From Mycolicibacterium peregrinum (GTDB lineage: Bacteria; Actinomycetota; Actinomycetes; Mycobacteriales; Mycobacteriaceae), in NCBI RefSeq assembly GCF_002102345.1, contig NZ_LQPP01000028.1, positions 62,001-126,000 on the forward strand: 64,000 nucleotides of DNA. The letters are read 5' to 3'. Of the stretch, positions 16,903-26,684 are shown in pieces. The notes below the pieces were generated by a model, which was not told the origin of the DNA, ran no database searches, and saw nothing but the letters and a program-made list of their open reading frames with translations. Within the stretch, counting starts at the first letter, position 1, and the number at the start of each line of letters is the position of its first letter. The translations under genes were made by a program, and so were the position numbers.

Positions 16903-18791
16903 CCGGGCACGTGCTGCGCCGCTCGGGCACGCCTGTCGCACCGGTCGCGCGCACTCGAGACTTCCGCGGATCGGCCCTTCGGCTGCTCAGGCGCCTGGTT
17001 CCGCAACGTGGCCTGGCGATCTCGGTGGTGTTGCTCGGAATGGGTGGTATCGCGATCGGCGTGATCGGCCCCCGGATTCTCGGGCACGCCACCGATCTGC
17101 TGTTCAACGGTGTGATCGGGCGCGGACTACCCGCGGGCCTGACCAAGGAGCAGGCCGTAGCGGCCGCCCGGGCCCGCGGCGATACGACGTTCGCAGACCT
17201 GCTGTCGGGAATGAACGTGGTTCCCGGCCACGGGGTGGACTTTGCCGCGGTGGCCCGCACCCTGGCCCTGGCGCTGGGCCTGTATCTGCTTGCCGCGGTG
17301 CTGGTCTGGCTGCAGGCACAGTTGCTCAACATCACGGTGCAGCGCACCATGGTGGCGCTGCGGGCCGACGTCGAGGACAAGCTGCACCGACTTCCACTGT
17401 CCTACTTCGATTCCCGGCAGCGTGGCGAGGTGCTCAGCCGGGCCACCAACGACATCGACAACATGCAGAGCTCGGTGTCGATGACCATCAGCCAACTACT
17501 GACGTCGGTGCTGACCGTGTTCGCGGTGCTGGTGATGATGCTGACCATCTCGCCACTGCTGACCCTGCTCACCGTCATCACCGTGCCGCTGGCGCTGTGG
17601 GCGATCCGCTGGATCACTCGTCGGTCGCAGCCGTTGTTCGTGGCGCAGTGGCGCAACACCGGCCGGCTCGCGGCCCACATCGAGGAGACCTACAGCGGTT
17701 TCACGATCGTCAAGACCTTCGGGCACCGGGAGGCCGCCCAGCGGAAGTTCGACGAACTCAACGACGAGGTCTACCGGTCCAGCATCGGGGCGCAGTTCTT
17801 CTCCGGACTCGTGGGACCGACGACGATGTTCATCGGCAACCTCAGCTACGTGGCCGTCGCCGTGGTGGGTGGGTTACAGGTGGCGACCGGGCAGATCACG
17901 CTGGGCAGCATCCAGGCGTTCATCCAGTACGTGCGGCAGTTCAACCAACCGCTGGGCCAGGTGGCCGGGATGTACAACACGCTGCAGTCCGGAATCGCCA
18001 GCGCCGAACGGGTCTTCGAACTGCTCGACGCCGACGAACAGTCCCCCGAACAGGCCAGCGCCCTCGAGATCCGCAGCGGCCGGGTCGAATTCGAGCACGT
18101 GAACTTCGGCTACCTGCCGGACACCCCGGTGATCGAGGATCTCTCCCTGGTGGCCGAGCCGGGCCGCACCGTGGCGATCGTCGGCCCCACCGGCGCGGGC
18201 AAGACCACGTGCGTGAACCTGCTGATGCGGTTCTACGACGTCGATTCCGGCCGGATCCTGATCGACGGTGTGGACATCTCGACGGTGAGCCGGCAATCGC
18301 TTCGATCCTCGATCGGCATGGTGCTGCAGGACACCTGGTTGTTCGGCGGCACCATCTACGACAACATCGCCTACGGCCGGCCCGACGCGTCCGAGGACGA
18401 GGTGATCGAGGCGGCCAGGGCGGCATACGTGGACCGGTTCGTTCACACCCTGCCGAACGGGTACGACACCCGGGTCGACGATGACGGCGGTGCCATCAGC
18501 GCCGGTGAGAAGCAGCTGATCACGATCGCCCGTGCGGTGCTGGCCCGGCCGAAGGTGCTGGTGCTCGACGAGGCCACCAGCGCGGTGGACACCCGAACCG
18601 AGCTCCTGATCCAGCAGGCGATGGCCGAATTGCGCCGGGACCGCACGTGTTTCATCATCGCCCACCGGCTTTCCACCATTCGGGATGCCGACCTGATCCT
18701 GGTGATGGACGCCGGCCGGATCATCGAGCGCGGCACCCACGAAGAACTCATGTCGCGGCACGGTCGGTACTGGGAGATGACGCAGGTTTAG
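16899..18791 (+). CDS. ABC exporter half-transporter, catalytic subunit (Rv1272c-type)
   Basis: A 630-residue partner of the preceding half-transporter. It has an N-terminal extension before the first helix, a large periplasmic insertion between helices 1 and 2 (about 80-115), then the nucleotide-binding domain with Walker [10 protein letters not shown] and a canonical Walker B LVLDEATS (Glu558). Its own signature is altered to ISAGEKQ (533-539). Because this signature pairs with the partner's Asp500 site, both deviations fall in the same ATP site, which supports an obligate heterodimer. ATGA overlap with the first gene ensures equal expression. Its stop overlaps the convergent hypothetical gene. 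Confidence 0.88.
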   Translation: MTGHVLRRSGTPVAPVARTRDFRGSALRLLRRLVPQRGLAISVVLLGMGGIAIGVIGPRILGHATDLLFNGVIGRGLPAGLTKEQAVAAARARGDTTFADLLSGMNVVPGHGVDFAAVARTLALALGLYLLAAVLVWLQAQLLNITVQRTMVALRADVEDKLHRLPLSYFDSRQRGEVLSRATNDIDNMQSSVSMTISQLLTSVLTVFAVLVMMLTISPLLTLLTVITVPLALWAIRWITRRSQPLFVAQWRNTGRLAAHIEETYSGFTIVKTFGHREAAQRKFDELNDEVYRSSIGAQFFSGLVGPTTMFIGNLSYVAVAVVGGLQVATGQITLGSIQAFIQYVRQFNQPLGQVAGMYNTLQSGIASAERVFELLDADEQSPEQASALEIRSGRVEFEHVNFGYLPDTPVIEDLSLVAEPGRTVAIVGPTGAGKTTCVNLLMRFYDVDSGRILIDGVDISTVSRQSLRSSIGMVLQDTWLFGGTIYDNIAYGRPDASEDEVIEAARAAYVDRFVHTLPNGYDTRVDDDGGAISAGEKQLITIARAVLARPKVLVLDEATSAVDTRTELLIQQAMAELRRDRTCFIIAHRLSTIRDADLILVMDAGRIIERGTHEELMSRHGRYWEMTQV

Positions 18792-19330
18792 CTGACGCCG
18801 GGACCCTCGGCACGTAGATCGTCGACCGCCTTCATGGCGTCACGCAGCTTGTCCAGCCACTCCTCGGTGTGCTGACCGACCAGTCGCACAGACCAGGCCA
18901 GCGCGTCCGAACGGGACCGCGCCACACCCGCGTCGACCAAGGTGTCGAGTACCTGACGCTCGGGCTGCTTGAGCCGCGTCATCACCGGTACGGCGATGTG
19001 CGTGAACAAGATTCGCTCCACATCGTCACCGTCACCCACCCCGGTGCCTATTTCCACGCCCCAGGAGACCTTCCGGTCGAAACGGCCCTGCGCCTCGTCG
19101 GCGATGCGCATACGCTCGGTGCGCGTCTCCTCCCGGAACCGCGACGCCCGCCCCGAGGCCCGGGCCTTGGTCTCGGCTGCTTCCGGATCAGGAAGCCGGC
19201 CGATGACGGTGATCTCTTCACGGTCGACGATCACGGTCGGATCGCCGGTGAACCAGGTGTCGGGCAGTCGGCCCGCGAACCACTCGGCGGCCTCATCCGC
19301 AGACCGGCGATGGTGTTGATGTTTAGTCAT
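18788..19330 (-). CDS. Conserved hypothetical protein with a possible ribbon-helix-helix-like C-terminus
   Basis: A 180-residue soluble, charged protein. The N-terminal part contains a short DUF-like domain ([11 protein letters not shown], then [18 protein letters not shown]). The C-terminal part includes [20 protein letters not shown], reminiscent of ribbon-helix-helix or similar small DNA-binding proteins where Ser-Arg-Ser-Asp-Ala marks the helix turn. This assignment is tentative. The ATG at 19330 is immediately preceded by three TGTAA repeats with an exact 8-bp period on the coding strand, which could be its own operator. Convergent with the ABC exporter. Confidence 0.65.
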   Translation of the reverse strand: MTKHQHHRRSADEAAEWFAGRLPDTWFTGDPTVIVDREEITVIGRLPDPEAAETKARASGRASRFREETRTERMRIADEAQGRFDRKVSWGVEIGTGVGDGDDVERILFTHIAVPVMTRLKQPERQVLDTLVDAGVARSRSDALAWSVRLVGQHTEEWLDKLRDAMKAVDDLRAEGPGVS

Positions 19331-19353
19331 GATTACATGATTACACCGTTACA
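19329..19353. promoter_or_regulatory. Three 8-bp-spaced TGTAA iterations next to a start codon
   Basis: On the plus strand TTACA occurs at 19333-19337, 19341-19345 and 19349-19353, an exact 8-bp period; two of the units are identical over 8 bp (ATGATTAC). The array abuts the ATG at 19330. Direct repeats of this kind are used by ribbon-helix-helix and other small regulators; here autoregulation is a guess. Confidence 0.5.
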
Positions 19354-19407
19354 CCACTGGTGGGACGGCGTTCACCACCGGCGAACGCCACTTGTTGGTT
19401 TTCCGGT

Positions 19408-19611
19408 CTAGTTGCGCTTGAGCAGCAGTGCGGCTCCACCGGCCAGCACCAGGGCGACCAGCAGCAATCCCGCCCAGCCCGGGCCGGCGATCCACCACAC
19501 GGCGCCCAGCACGATGATCACCGGTGACACCGCGAACAGCACCATGCCGGGGTGCTGCTTCAAGACCGCGAGCGCACCCTGGGCACGGAGCGGGTCGATT
19601 TCCTTTGCCAT
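19408..19611 (-). CDS. Small two-helix membrane protein
   Basis: A 67-residue protein with a polar N-terminus (MAKEIDPLRAQGALAVLKQH) and two closely spaced hydrophobic helices separated by AGPG, ending in KRN. The layout is that of small conserved actinobacterial inner-membrane proteins of unknown role. It lies between two oppositely oriented neighbours and has a good ATG start; a longer overlapping frame on the same strand has shadow composition and is rejected. Confidence 0.65.
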   Translation of the reverse strand: MAKEIDPLRAQGALAVLKQHPGMVLFAVSPVIIVLGAVWWIAGPGWAGLLLVALVLAGGAALLLKRN

Positions 19612-19687
19612 GGCACCAGAATGCCAGGGGTTCGCCCCGTTCGTAGCGACACCGCTCAGGCCGATGCTCCATCTGTAGCCTGAGGCG

Positions 19688-20560
19688 ATGACTGTGAACG
19701 GAACCCCGCAACCCGGTTGGCTGCCCGATCCCGAGGGCCGCTACGAATACCGGTGGTGGGACGGACAATCCTGGACCGATCAGGTATCCCATCAGGGCCA
19801 GGCCGGCCGCGCGCCGATGGGAGCAGCGCCGCAGCGACCGCAGGCCCAACAACCGCAAGCACAGGTTCAGGCCCAGCCCCAGGGTGGCGGGTTCGCCGGA
19901 ATCAGCGGCGAACTCGTCGACGGCCGGTTCAGCGAGAAAGAGGCGACGCCGATCGCCAACCAGAACAAGAAGATGCTGCGGGTCCGCCTGGGTGACCCGT
20001 TCATGGCCCGGCAGGGTTCGATGGTCGCCTACCAGGGCAACGTCGACTTCGCCTTCGAAGGCGGCGGCGCATCGAAGTTCATCAAGAAGGCCCTCACCGG
20101 TGAAGGCCTTCCGCTGATGCGCTGCCAGGGCTCCGGCGATGTGTTCCTGGCCGATCAAGGTTTCGACGTGCACCTGCTGCAGCTGTCCAACTCGGGTCTG
20201 TCGGTCAGCGGCAAGAACGTGCTGGCCTTCTCGTCGAGCCTGGACTGGAACATCGAACGGGTCCGCGGCGGCAGCATCGCCACCGGCGGCCTGTTCAACA
20301 CCACACTGCGCGGCACCGGATGGGTAGCGCTGACCACCGACGGCCCGCCGGTCGTGCTCGACGCCGCCGAGGCCCCGACCTACGCCGACACCAATGCCGT
20401 GGTGGCCTGGTCGGCACACCTTCAGACTCAGCTCAAGACGAGTTTCAAGGCAGGCGCGCTGATCGGCCGGGGTTCCGGCGAGGCCGTGCAGGTCTCGTTC
20501 CACGGCAACGGATTTGTGATCGTGCAGCCCTCGGAGGGGGTCACCGTTCCGATGCAGTGA
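19688..20560 (+). CDS. DUF2510 plus AIM24-family protein
   Basis: A 290-residue protein. Residues about 10-33 form a DUF2510 module (GWLPDPEGRYEYRWWDGQSW), followed by a Gln/Pro/Ala-rich linker and an AIM24-type beta-rich domain (from about 70), with the family-like MLRVRLGDPFMARQGSMVAY segment. AIM24 proteins form beta-roll assemblies; in yeast the family affects mitochondrial membrane organisation, and the bacterial role is unknown. A TAGCCT box (19676-19681) lies 6 nt before the ATG, suggesting leaderless expression. The 3' end overlaps the convergent MFS gene by 20 nt. Confidence 0.8.
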   Translation: MTVNGTPQPGWLPDPEGRYEYRWWDGQSWTDQVSHQGQAGRAPMGAAPQRPQAQQPQAQVQAQPQGGGFAGISGELVDGRFSEKEATPIANQNKKMLRVRLGDPFMARQGSMVAYQGNVDFAFEGGGASKFIKKALTGEGLPLMRCQGSGDVFLADQGFDVHLLQLSNSGLSVSGKNVLAFSSSLDWNIERVRGGSIATGGLFNTTLRGTGWVALTTDGPPVVLDAAEAPTYADTNAVVAWSAHLQTQLKTSFKAGALIGRGSGEAVQVSFHGNGFVIVQPSEGVTVPMQ

Positions 20561-21800
20561 GCGACGCGGGCGCCAGCTTCCCGCCGTCCCTCGTCAACCC
20601 GTAGAGCGCCGCCGCGGACACCAGCCCGATCGCTGTGAGGCCCAGCCACACCAGCTCGGCGAGGCCCGCGGCGCGCGCGGCGCCGATCAACGAACCGGTG
20701 GCCAGGTTGCCCAGCAGGATTCCGACGCCGACGACGGTGTTGTAGAACCCGTAGTGGGTGGCGACCAGTCGATCGCCCGACAGCGCCACGACGGTGTCCA
20801 TCTCGAACGGAAACACCGCAGCCGAGCCCAGCGCCAGCAGCGCCGACGACACGAGCAGTGCCACCACGGCAGCGACCGGCCCGAACCTTTCACCGTCCGG
20901 CACCACCGCCATCGGAACGAATGCCGCCGCCAGCACCAGCAGACCCACCACCAGACTGCGCCGCGGCCCCCAGCGGTCGGCGAACCACCGCGTGATCCGT
21001 AGCTGGCCGCCCACCGCGATCAGACCGGACACCACGAATATTGCTGCCACCAGTGCGGTCTCGTTTCCGGGGCGCAGCTGCGCCGCCTGCAGCGGCAATG
21101 CCAGATACACCTGGAACGACAGCACGTACGAGCCGATCATCGCCACTGCGAACAACACGAACCCGCGGTTGGCGACGACGCTGCGCCAGTCCTCCAACAC
21201 CGAACTCCGCTGCTCGGCAGGCTCGGCACGGTGCCGCGGCAGGGCCAGCAGCTGAGCAACGGTCAGCACCGCGAACACCCCGGCCGCAACCCCCGCCGTC
21301 ACCCGGAAATCGAAGGCCAGCAACGCCATTCCGGCCAGCGGACCCAACAGGATTCCGGCCTGGTAGAACACATTGAAGGTGGCGAAGGCCTCGACCCGCC
21401 GGTCACCGGCGTCGGCGGCCAGATACGCCCGCACCGCGGGGTTGAACAGGGCCCCGGCGAAACCTGTTGCAGCTGAGGCGATGAGCATCGCCGGCAACGA
21501 GTCCGCGACGACGAGCAGCCCGAACCCCGCGGTGCGCAACAGACACCCGGCGACGATCAGCGGCTTGTACCCCAGCCGGTCGGCCAGAGTGCCTCCGACG
21601 ATGAACATGCCCTGCTGAGAGAAATTCCGGACGCCCAGCACGAGCCCCACCGCCCACGCGGCCAGGCCGAGCGGCCCGGCCAGATAGCCGGCCAGGTACG
21701 GCATCAGCATGTAGAAGCCCAGGTTGATGCCGAACTGGTTGACCATCAACAACCGACTCGGCAGGTCGAAACTACGGAACTGTGCGATGAGTCCGCTCAT
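20541..21800 (-). CDS. MFS efflux transporter, Rv0849-like, last gene of the copper operon
   Basis: A 419-residue major facilitator with about 12 helices and an [13 protein letters not shown] loop after helix 2, the MFS signature region. It overlaps the cysK2 stop (ATGA). In M. tuberculosis cysK2 (Rv0848) is likewise followed by a 419-residue transporter, Rv0849, and both belong to the copper-responsive RicR regulon. Position at the end of the minus-strand operon suggests it exports a product linked to copper stress, perhaps the cysteine derivative made by CysK2 or a copper complex. Drug-efflux activity is the alternative. Confidence 0.8.
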   Translation of the reverse strand: MSGLIAQFRSFDLPSRLLMVNQFGINLGFYMLMPYLAGYLAGPLGLAAWAVGLVLGVRNFSQQGMFIVGGTLADRLGYKPLIVAGCLLRTAGFGLLVVADSLPAMLIASAATGFAGALFNPAVRAYLAADAGDRRVEAFATFNVFYQAGILLGPLAGMALLAFDFRVTAGVAAGVFAVLTVAQLLALPRHRAEPAEQRSSVLEDWRSVVANRGFVLFAVAMIGSYVLSFQVYLALPLQAAQLRPGNETALVAAIFVVSGLIAVGGQLRITRWFADRWGPRRSLVVGLLVLAAAFVPMAVVPDGERFGPVAAVVALLVSSALLALGSAAVFPFEMDTVVALSGDRLVATHYGFYNTVVGVGILLGNLATGSLIGAARAAGLAELVWLGLTAIGLVSAAALYGLTRDGGKLAPASLTASER

Positions 21801-22885
21801 CCGGCGACCCCCATCGGGTCGGTGACCGTCTCGCAGCGGGTCCAGGACTCCACCACCCGATCACCTGGAGTGTCGATCGTCTCGGGTTCATCGGCCGGTT
21901 GGTGATCGAGCAGGCCGAGATCGCGGCAGTAGTCGTCGTTGTACACCGTGTCGAAGTACCGCTGTGGGCCGTCAGGGAACACCGCGGCAATCGTGGTGCC
22001 CGGCGGATGGTTTCGTGCCGCCCAGCCGGCCACCAGGCCGACCGCCCCGACGCTCCATCCCCCGCTGGCGTAGTACGTCGACGCCAGCGTCCGGGCGGCC
22101 CACACCGCGTCGGCCGGAGTCACCCAGTGGACCTCGTCGAACGCGCCGTAGTCCACATTGCGGGGATAGATGCTCGAGCCGAGGCCCCGCATGACGCGGG
22201 TCGCGGCAGGCTGACCGAAGATGGTCGAGCCGATCGTGTCCACACCGATCAGGCGCAGGTCCGGGTTGAGTTCCCGCAGCACCCGCGCCACGCCGGCCGA
22301 ATGCCCGCCCGTACCGACCGAGCAGACCAGCACGTCGACCCGGCCGATCTGTGCGTTCAGTTCCATCGCGAGCGGCCGGTAGGCCTCGACGTTGTCCGGG
22401 TTGTTGTATTGGTCCGGGTACCACGAAGTGTCGTCGGCCGCGAGCAGTTCGGCCACCCGGTCCCGCCGGGCCTGCTGCCAGCCCCCGGTGGGATGTGGTT
22501 CGGTGACCGTCGAGACCTCGGCACCGTAGGCGGTCAGCATTCGCTCGATGATGGGCTCAAGACCCGGATCGGTCACCAGGGTCACCGGATGGTGATAGAT
22601 CGTTCCCGCGAAGGCGAGCCCCAGCCCCAATGTGCCACTGGTTGATTCGATGATGCGGCCACCGGGTTTCAGATCACCTCGAGCTCGGGCCTGCTCCACC
22701 ATGTGCATGGCAGGGCGATCCTTCATCCCGCCCGGATTGAAGCCCTCGAGCTTGGCCCAGAATCCGCGCCCGGCATCGGCGAACGGGGTGGACACCCACA
22801 GGGTGGGAGTGTGGCCGACCATGGTGTTGGGCCCACGGTTTCGGCGCAGAACGTGGAATGAACGGGTGGACAGGGCATGGTTCAT
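21797..22885 (-). CDS. cysK2: PLP-dependent cysteine synthase homologue, CysK2-like
   Basis: A 362-residue fold-type II PLP enzyme. The Schiff-base Lys is in GGMKDRPA (Lys55), the phosphate-binding region is [10 protein letters not shown], and the substrate loop [10 protein letters not shown] replaces the usual TSGNTG of CysK. M. tuberculosis CysK2 (Rv0848, about 372 aa) is an O-phosphoserine-dependent S-sulfocysteine synthase. The order lpqS-cysK2-MFS is the same as Rv0847-Rv0849. ATG at 22885 is chosen; an in-frame TTG at 22945 would begin 11 nt after lpqS and cannot be excluded. Sitting in a copper operon, the product may scavenge copper or supply thiols. Confidence 0.75.
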   Translation of the reverse strand: MNHALSTRSFHVLRRNRGPNTMVGHTPTLWVSTPFADAGRGFWAKLEGFNPGGMKDRPAMHMVEQARARGDLKPGGRIIESTSGTLGLGLAFAGTIYHHPVTLVTDPGLEPIIERMLTAYGAEVSTVTEPHPTGGWQQARRDRVAELLAADDTSWYPDQYNNPDNVEAYRPLAMELNAQIGRVDVLVCSVGTGGHSAGVARVLRELNPDLRLIGVDTIGSTIFGQPAATRVMRGLGSSIYPRNVDYGAFDEVHWVTPADAVWAARTLASTYYASGGWSVGAVGLVAGWAARNHPPGTTIAAVFPDGPQRYFDTVYNDDYCRDLGLLDHQPADEPETIDTPGDRVVESWTRCETVTDPMGVAG

Positions 22886-22956
22886 GGATTCGTCGATTCT
22901 GTATCGGACCGCGCCGAGCGCGGCGACTGACCTGGACAGCGTCAAGACGCTGTCTG

Positions 22957-23340
22957 TCAGCGGCGCGCGATACAGATCCGGAGCAGCAGTGCTTGCCCGG
23001 CGAGTGGGATCCGATGACGGTCAGGTGGACCCCGCTGCGCCCGTACGGCGGCACACCCGCACAGCACCGCGCAGCCGACGATGAGAACAACCATCGAGAA
23101 TGCCGCCACGGCAAGGTAGTTCCTCGGGAGCACGGCGGCGGTGAATCCGTCCGGCATGTGCGAAGCGGCATCGTCCCCGATATGAGGGTGATCGAGCGTC
23201 AGCTCACCGCTGTCGAAACCGATGGCCGCAGCGACCGGATGTGGCAGGTGTGCCGGGTGGTCGTGATCGGTGATCTGTGCCAGCCCGGCAAAGGCGGCCG
23301 CCCACAGGACGATCGCCATCAAGGCTGCGAGCGACTTCAT
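22957..23340 (-). CDS. LpqS-like small secreted or membrane protein, copper-linked
   Basis: A 127-residue protein with an N-terminal hydrophobic signal or anchor, a His-rich stretch ([13 protein letters not shown]) and a C-terminal tail [10 protein letters not shown] that closely resembles the end of M. tuberculosis LpqS (Rv0847). A second hydrophobic segment lies near residues 75-97. Unlike a typical lipoprotein I see no good lipobox. Its ATG overlaps the copper ATPase stop by four nucleotides and cysK2 follows, reproducing the lpqS-cysK2 order of the RicR-regulated locus. Probably a copper-binding envelope protein. Confidence 0.7.
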   Translation of the reverse strand: MKSLAALMAIVLWAAAFAGLAQITDHDHPAHLPHPVAAAIGFDSGELTLDHPHIGDDAASHMPDGFTAAVLPRNYLAVAAFSMVVLIVGCAVLCGCAAVRAQRGPPDRHRIPLAGQALLLRICIARR

Positions 23341-25553
23341 CGGAAACGTCTCAGCCGCAGGCTGTTACTTACCACGAACACCGAGGAGAACGCCATCGCC
23401 GCGCCGGCAAGCATGGGGTTGAGCAGACCGGCCGCCGCCAGCGGCAGCGCTGCGACGTTGTAGGCGAAGGCCCAGAACAGATTCCCCTTGATGGTGGCCA
23501 GCGTGCGCCGGGACAGCCGGATGGCGTCGGCGGCGGCCCGCAGATCGCCGCGCACCAGCGTCAGATCGCTGGCCTCGATCGCCACGTCGGTGCCGGTCCC
23601 CATGGCCAGGCCGAGGTCGGCCTGAGCCAATGCCGCGGCATCGTTGACACCGTCGCCGACCATGGCCACCACCCGACCCTCGTCCTGCAGCCGCTTGACC
23701 ACATCGACCTTGTCCTGCGGCAGTACCTCGGCGTAAACCTCGTGCACGCCAACTTGTTCGGCGATCGCATGCGCTGCCGCCTCGTTGTCGCCGGTCAGCA
23801 TGATCGGTTCCAGACCGAGACCACGCAGCTGCTCGATCGCCTCCTTGGAGGTGGGCTTCACCGCGTCGGCGACCACCAGCACGGCGCGCGCCTGGCCGTC
23901 CCACCCCACGGCAATGGCGGTGCGGCCCTGGCTCTGCGCCTCGCGCATCGCGGTGTCCAGGTTCGGGGGCAACTGCTGTCCCCAGTCGGCGAGCAGTTGA
24001 CGTCGCCCGACCACGAGGGCGTGGCCGTCGACGACACCCTGCACCCCGAGGCCCGCCACGTTGGCGAAATCCTCGACCGAGGGCAGCTCGCCCAGCTTGT
24101 CGCGGGCGCCCTTGGCGATGGCCCGGGCGACCGGGTGCTCGGAGCCGTCCTCGACCGCGCCGGCCAACCGCAGCACCTCGGCGGGATCCTCACCATCGGC
24201 GGTGATCACGTCGAGCAGTGTCATCGCCCCGGTGGTCACCGTCCCGGTCTTGTCCAGCACCACGGTGTCCACGTGGCGGGTCGACTCGAGAACCTCGGGC
24301 CCCTTGATCAGGATGCCGAGCTGGGCGCCACGGCCGGTGCCGACCAACAGCGCGGTCGGGGTGGCCAGGCCCAGCGCGCACGGGCAGGCGATGATCAACA
24401 CCGCCACGGCGGCGGTGAACGCCGCGGCGACCGATCCGCCGGTGCCCAACCAGAACCCGAGCGTGCCCACCGCGAGCGCGATGACGATCGGCACGAAGAC
24501 CGCGGACACCCGGTCCGCCAGGCGTTGTGCCTGCGCTTTTCCGGATTGCGCGTCCTCGACCAGCTGCGCCATCTGGGCCAGCTGAGTGTCGGATCCGATC
24601 CGCTTGGCGCGCACCACGAGCCGGCCGCCGACGTTGACCGTGGCACCGACCACCTGATCGCCGGCTCCCACTTCGACCGGAACCGCTTCGCCGGTGAGCA
24701 TCGAGGCATCCACCGCCGACGAGCCCTCGACGACTTCACCGTCGGTGGCGATCTTCTCGCCGGGACGGACCACGAATTCGTCGCCCACAGACAGTGACTC
24801 GATGGGAATGCGTTGTTCCACACCGTCTCGGAGAACCGCGACGTCCTTGGCGCCGAGCTCCAGCAACGCGCGCAGGGCCGCGCCGGCGCGCCGCTTGGAA
24901 CGCGCCTCGAAGTACCGGCCGGCCAGAATGAAGGTGGTGACGCCTGCGGCGACCTCCAGATAGATGTTGCCGGTGCCGTCGGTCTGCGAAATGGCCAGCG
25001 AGAACGGATGCGTCATGCCCGGCATCCCGGCGGTGCCCCAGAACAGCGCGTACAGCGACCAGCCGAATGCCGCGATGGTGCCCATCGAGATGAGCGTGTC
25101 CATGGTGGCGGTGCCGTGCCGCAGATTCGTCCATGCCGCCCGGTGGAACGGCAGCGCGCCCCACACCACGACCGGCGCGGCCAAGGTCAGCGAGAGCCAC
25201 TGCCAGTTGGTGAACTGCAGTGCCGGGACCATCGCCATGGCCACCACCGGGATGGTCAGCGCCGCCGAAACCATGAGCCGGGTGCGCAGTGCCGCGGTCG
25301 GATCGTCCTCGGGCTGGTGCCCAGCTGACTCGTTGGCAGGCAATTGTGCTGTGTAGCCTGCGGTTTCGATGGCGTCGATCAGCTGTTCGGGGGTCACCTC
25401 ACCTGCGACGTCGACGGTGGCCTTCTCGGTGGCGAAGTTGACCGTCGCGGTGACACCGTCGAGGTTGTTGAGCTTCCGCTCGATGCGTCCGGCACATGAG
25501 GCACACGTCATCCCACCGATCTCCAGTACGACGTGGCCGGTGGCGGTGCTCAC
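23337..25553 (-). CDS. Copper-exporting P1B-type ATPase
   Basis: A 738-residue heavy-metal P-type ATPase. One N-terminal metal-binding domain has GMTCASC (Cys17, Cys20). The transmembrane metal site is CPC at 390-392, the phosphorylation motif DKTGT starts at Asp434, and the nucleotide domain has SEHP (471-474) and GDGVND near the end. The CPC plus an MxxS-type last helix region ([21 protein letters not shown]) indicates a Cu(I) exporter (P1B-1). It overlaps both neighbours by 4 nt, so it is translated in step with the secreted protein and the LpqS-like protein. Closest relatives by memory are CtpV and CtpA/B; I cannot choose between them. Confidence 0.9.
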   Translation of the reverse strand: MSTATGHVVLEIGGMTCASCAGRIERKLNNLDGVTATVNFATEKATVDVAGEVTPEQLIDAIETAGYTAQLPANESAGHQPEDDPTAALRTRLMVSAALTIPVVAMAMVPALQFTNWQWLSLTLAAPVVVWGALPFHRAAWTNLRHGTATMDTLISMGTIAAFGWSLYALFWGTAGMPGMTHPFSLAISQTDGTGNIYLEVAAGVTTFILAGRYFEARSKRRAGAALRALLELGAKDVAVLRDGVEQRIPIESLSVGDEFVVRPGEKIATDGEVVEGSSAVDASMLTGEAVPVEVGAGDQVVGATVNVGGRLVVRAKRIGSDTQLAQMAQLVEDAQSGKAQAQRLADRVSAVFVPIVIALAVGTLGFWLGTGGSVAAAFTAAVAVLIIACPCALGLATPTALLVGTGRGAQLGILIKGPEVLESTRHVDTVVLDKTGTVTTGAMTLLDVITADGEDPAEVLRLAGAVEDGSEHPVARAIAKGARDKLGELPSVEDFANVAGLGVQGVVDGHALVVGRRQLLADWGQQLPPNLDTAMREAQSQGRTAIAVGWDGQARAVLVVADAVKPTSKEAIEQLRGLGLEPIMLTGDNEAAAHAIAEQVGVHEVYAEVLPQDKVDVVKRLQDEGRVVAMVGDGVNDAAALAQADLGLAMGTGTDVAIEASDLTLVRGDLRAAADAIRLSRRTLATIKGNLFWAFAYNVAALPLAAAGLLNPMLAGAAMAFSSVFVVSNSLRLRRFR

Positions 25554-26365
25554 GGTGCCCCCTCAACGGTGAATTCGGCGGTGTGCACCGCGTCGCGGTG
25601 CCTGAAATCCAGGAACAGCCGGTACTCGCCGGCGCTGGGAAGTGTGGCGTGGAAGGCGATCTGAGGGCCCGGCGCAGTGGCAGGGTCGGCGGCATCACTC
25701 ATCGGATGGACGTGCAGGTACTCCAGATCCGACGCACGTAGCGCGACCAGGTGCCCGTAGGCGCCCAGGTAGGGCTGCAGGTCGGTGACCGACTTGCCGT
25801 CCCGGCTGACCGACAGGGTCAGCTGCGAGGGCTGTCCGGCCTTGGCCACCCCGGCGAGGGTGACCGTATATCCGTCGACCATGGCGATGTCGGCCGGCGC
25901 GGGCAGCGGTTGCGGCTGGTACCTGCCCGCGACGTTCAGGTCCGCGCCGACGGTGACCGCATGACCGTCGCCCGGTACGAAGTCGGCGAACACCCGGTAG
26001 TCCCCGGGCTCGGCCAGATCCAGCGGAACAGTCCACGTGCCCGATTCGTCGAGCACCGGATGCACATGCTGATAGCCGGCGAGGTCGCGCCGCACCACGA
26101 TCAGATGCAGCAGCTTTTCGTGGCTCTCGACGTACTCGGTCACCGGCGCGCCTGTACTGTCGACGATCCGGAATCGCAGTGGCACCGCGGCACCGGCCGG
26201 CAGCGCGGTCTCATCGAGTTGAAGCGTGTACGCCGCGGCGTGATCGGAGTCGTGGCCGGCGGCTGGGGCGCTGCTCGGCGTGACTGCCGATCCGATCCCG
26301 AAGGACACGGCGAACACCACGACGAGTCCGACGACGAACCCGATGAGCTTCTGCGGCGCACTCAT
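25550..26365 (-). CDS. Membrane-anchored His-rich extracytoplasmic protein of the copper operon
   Basis: A 271-residue protein with an N-terminal transmembrane or signal segment (about 7-27) and a beta-rich exterior domain. His clusters occur at [25 protein letters not shown] and [10 protein letters not shown], and the repeats around [10 protein letters not shown] and EYLHVHPM suggest two related lobes. Proteins of this type sit next to copper ATPases in many actinobacteria and are often annotated as secreted heavy-metal-binding proteins. It starts 14 nt after copZ and overlaps the ATPase gene. Likely role is periplasmic copper binding or handover; direct evidence is lacking. Confidence 0.7.
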   Translation of the reverse strand: MSAPQKLIGFVVGLVVVFAVSFGIGSAVTPSSAPAAGHDSDHAAAYTLQLDETALPAGAAVPLRFRIVDSTGAPVTEYVESHEKLLHLIVVRRDLAGYQHVHPVLDESGTWTVPLDLAEPGDYRVFADFVPGDGHAVTVGADLNVAGRYQPQPLPAPADIAMVDGYTVTLAGVAKAGQPSQLTLSVSRDGKSVTDLQPYLGAYGHLVALRASDLEYLHVHPMSDAADPATAPGPQIAFHATLPSAGEYRLFLDFRHRDAVHTAEFTVEGAP

Positions 26366-26379
26366 GATCGACTGTGGTT

Positions 26380-26586
26380 TCAGCCTGCGACGGCGTAGCC
26401 GGCCTCGGCGACCGCATCGCTGATGGCGGACGGATCCAGCTGGTTCTCGCTGCCGATGGTCACCAGCCCGGTCGACAGATCGACATCGACGGTGCGCACA
26501 CCGGGGATGCCGCCGACCTCTTCACGCACCGACGTGGCGCAGTGCCCGCAAGTCATGCCGGTGACGGTGACAGTCTGGGTATTCAT
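26380..26586 (-). CDS. copZ: Copper chaperone, CopZ-like
   Basis: A 68-residue heavy-metal-associated domain with GMTCGHC at residues 10-16 (Cys13, Cys16), the right size for a stand-alone CopZ. The AGGAGG ribosome-binding site just upstream is near perfect and fixes the ATG at 26586 rather than the in-frame start 12 codons earlier. It is the first gene of the copper operon. It should ferry Cu(I) to the ATPase's N-terminal domain or to a copper-sensing repressor. Promoter -10 TATAGT (26623-26628, minus strand) overlaps the palindromic operator. Confidence 0.88.
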   Translation of the reverse strand: MNTQTVTVTGMTCGHCATSVREEVGGIPGVRTVDVDLSTGLVTIGSENQLDPSAISDAVAEAGYAVAG

Positions 26587-26622
26587 CAATTTCCTCCTGA
26601 ACCAGCTTGGCAGTCGCTTCAT

Positions 26623-26642
26623 ACTATACCCCCCTAGGGTAT
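26623..26642. promoter_or_regulatory. CsoR/RicR-type copper operator over the copZ -10 box
   Basis: Perfect inverted repeat ATACCC-CCCTA-GGGTAT at 26626-26642. This matches the TACCC...GGGTA layout of CsoR-family operators. On the minus strand the copZ -10 box TATAGT occupies 26623-26628 and overlaps one arm, so bound repressor would block copZ transcription. The opposite arm lies just before AT-rich sequence (TATTAAT) that may serve the divergent response regulator. No CsoR-type gene is inside the window. Confidence 0.75.
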
Positions 26643-26684
26643 TAATTTCCTATGGTCCCCGCCCCACTCCTGCACTATGGGCTG

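Noticed and set aside
19349..20503. Minus-strand frame of 384 codons across the small membrane protein and the AIM24 gene
   Set aside because: It overlaps two better-supported genes in other frames and has no domain.
23277..24797. Plus-strand open frame of about 500 codons antisense to the copper ATPase
   Set aside because: Shadow composition, no recognisable domain; the ATPase on the other strand has every catalytic motif.
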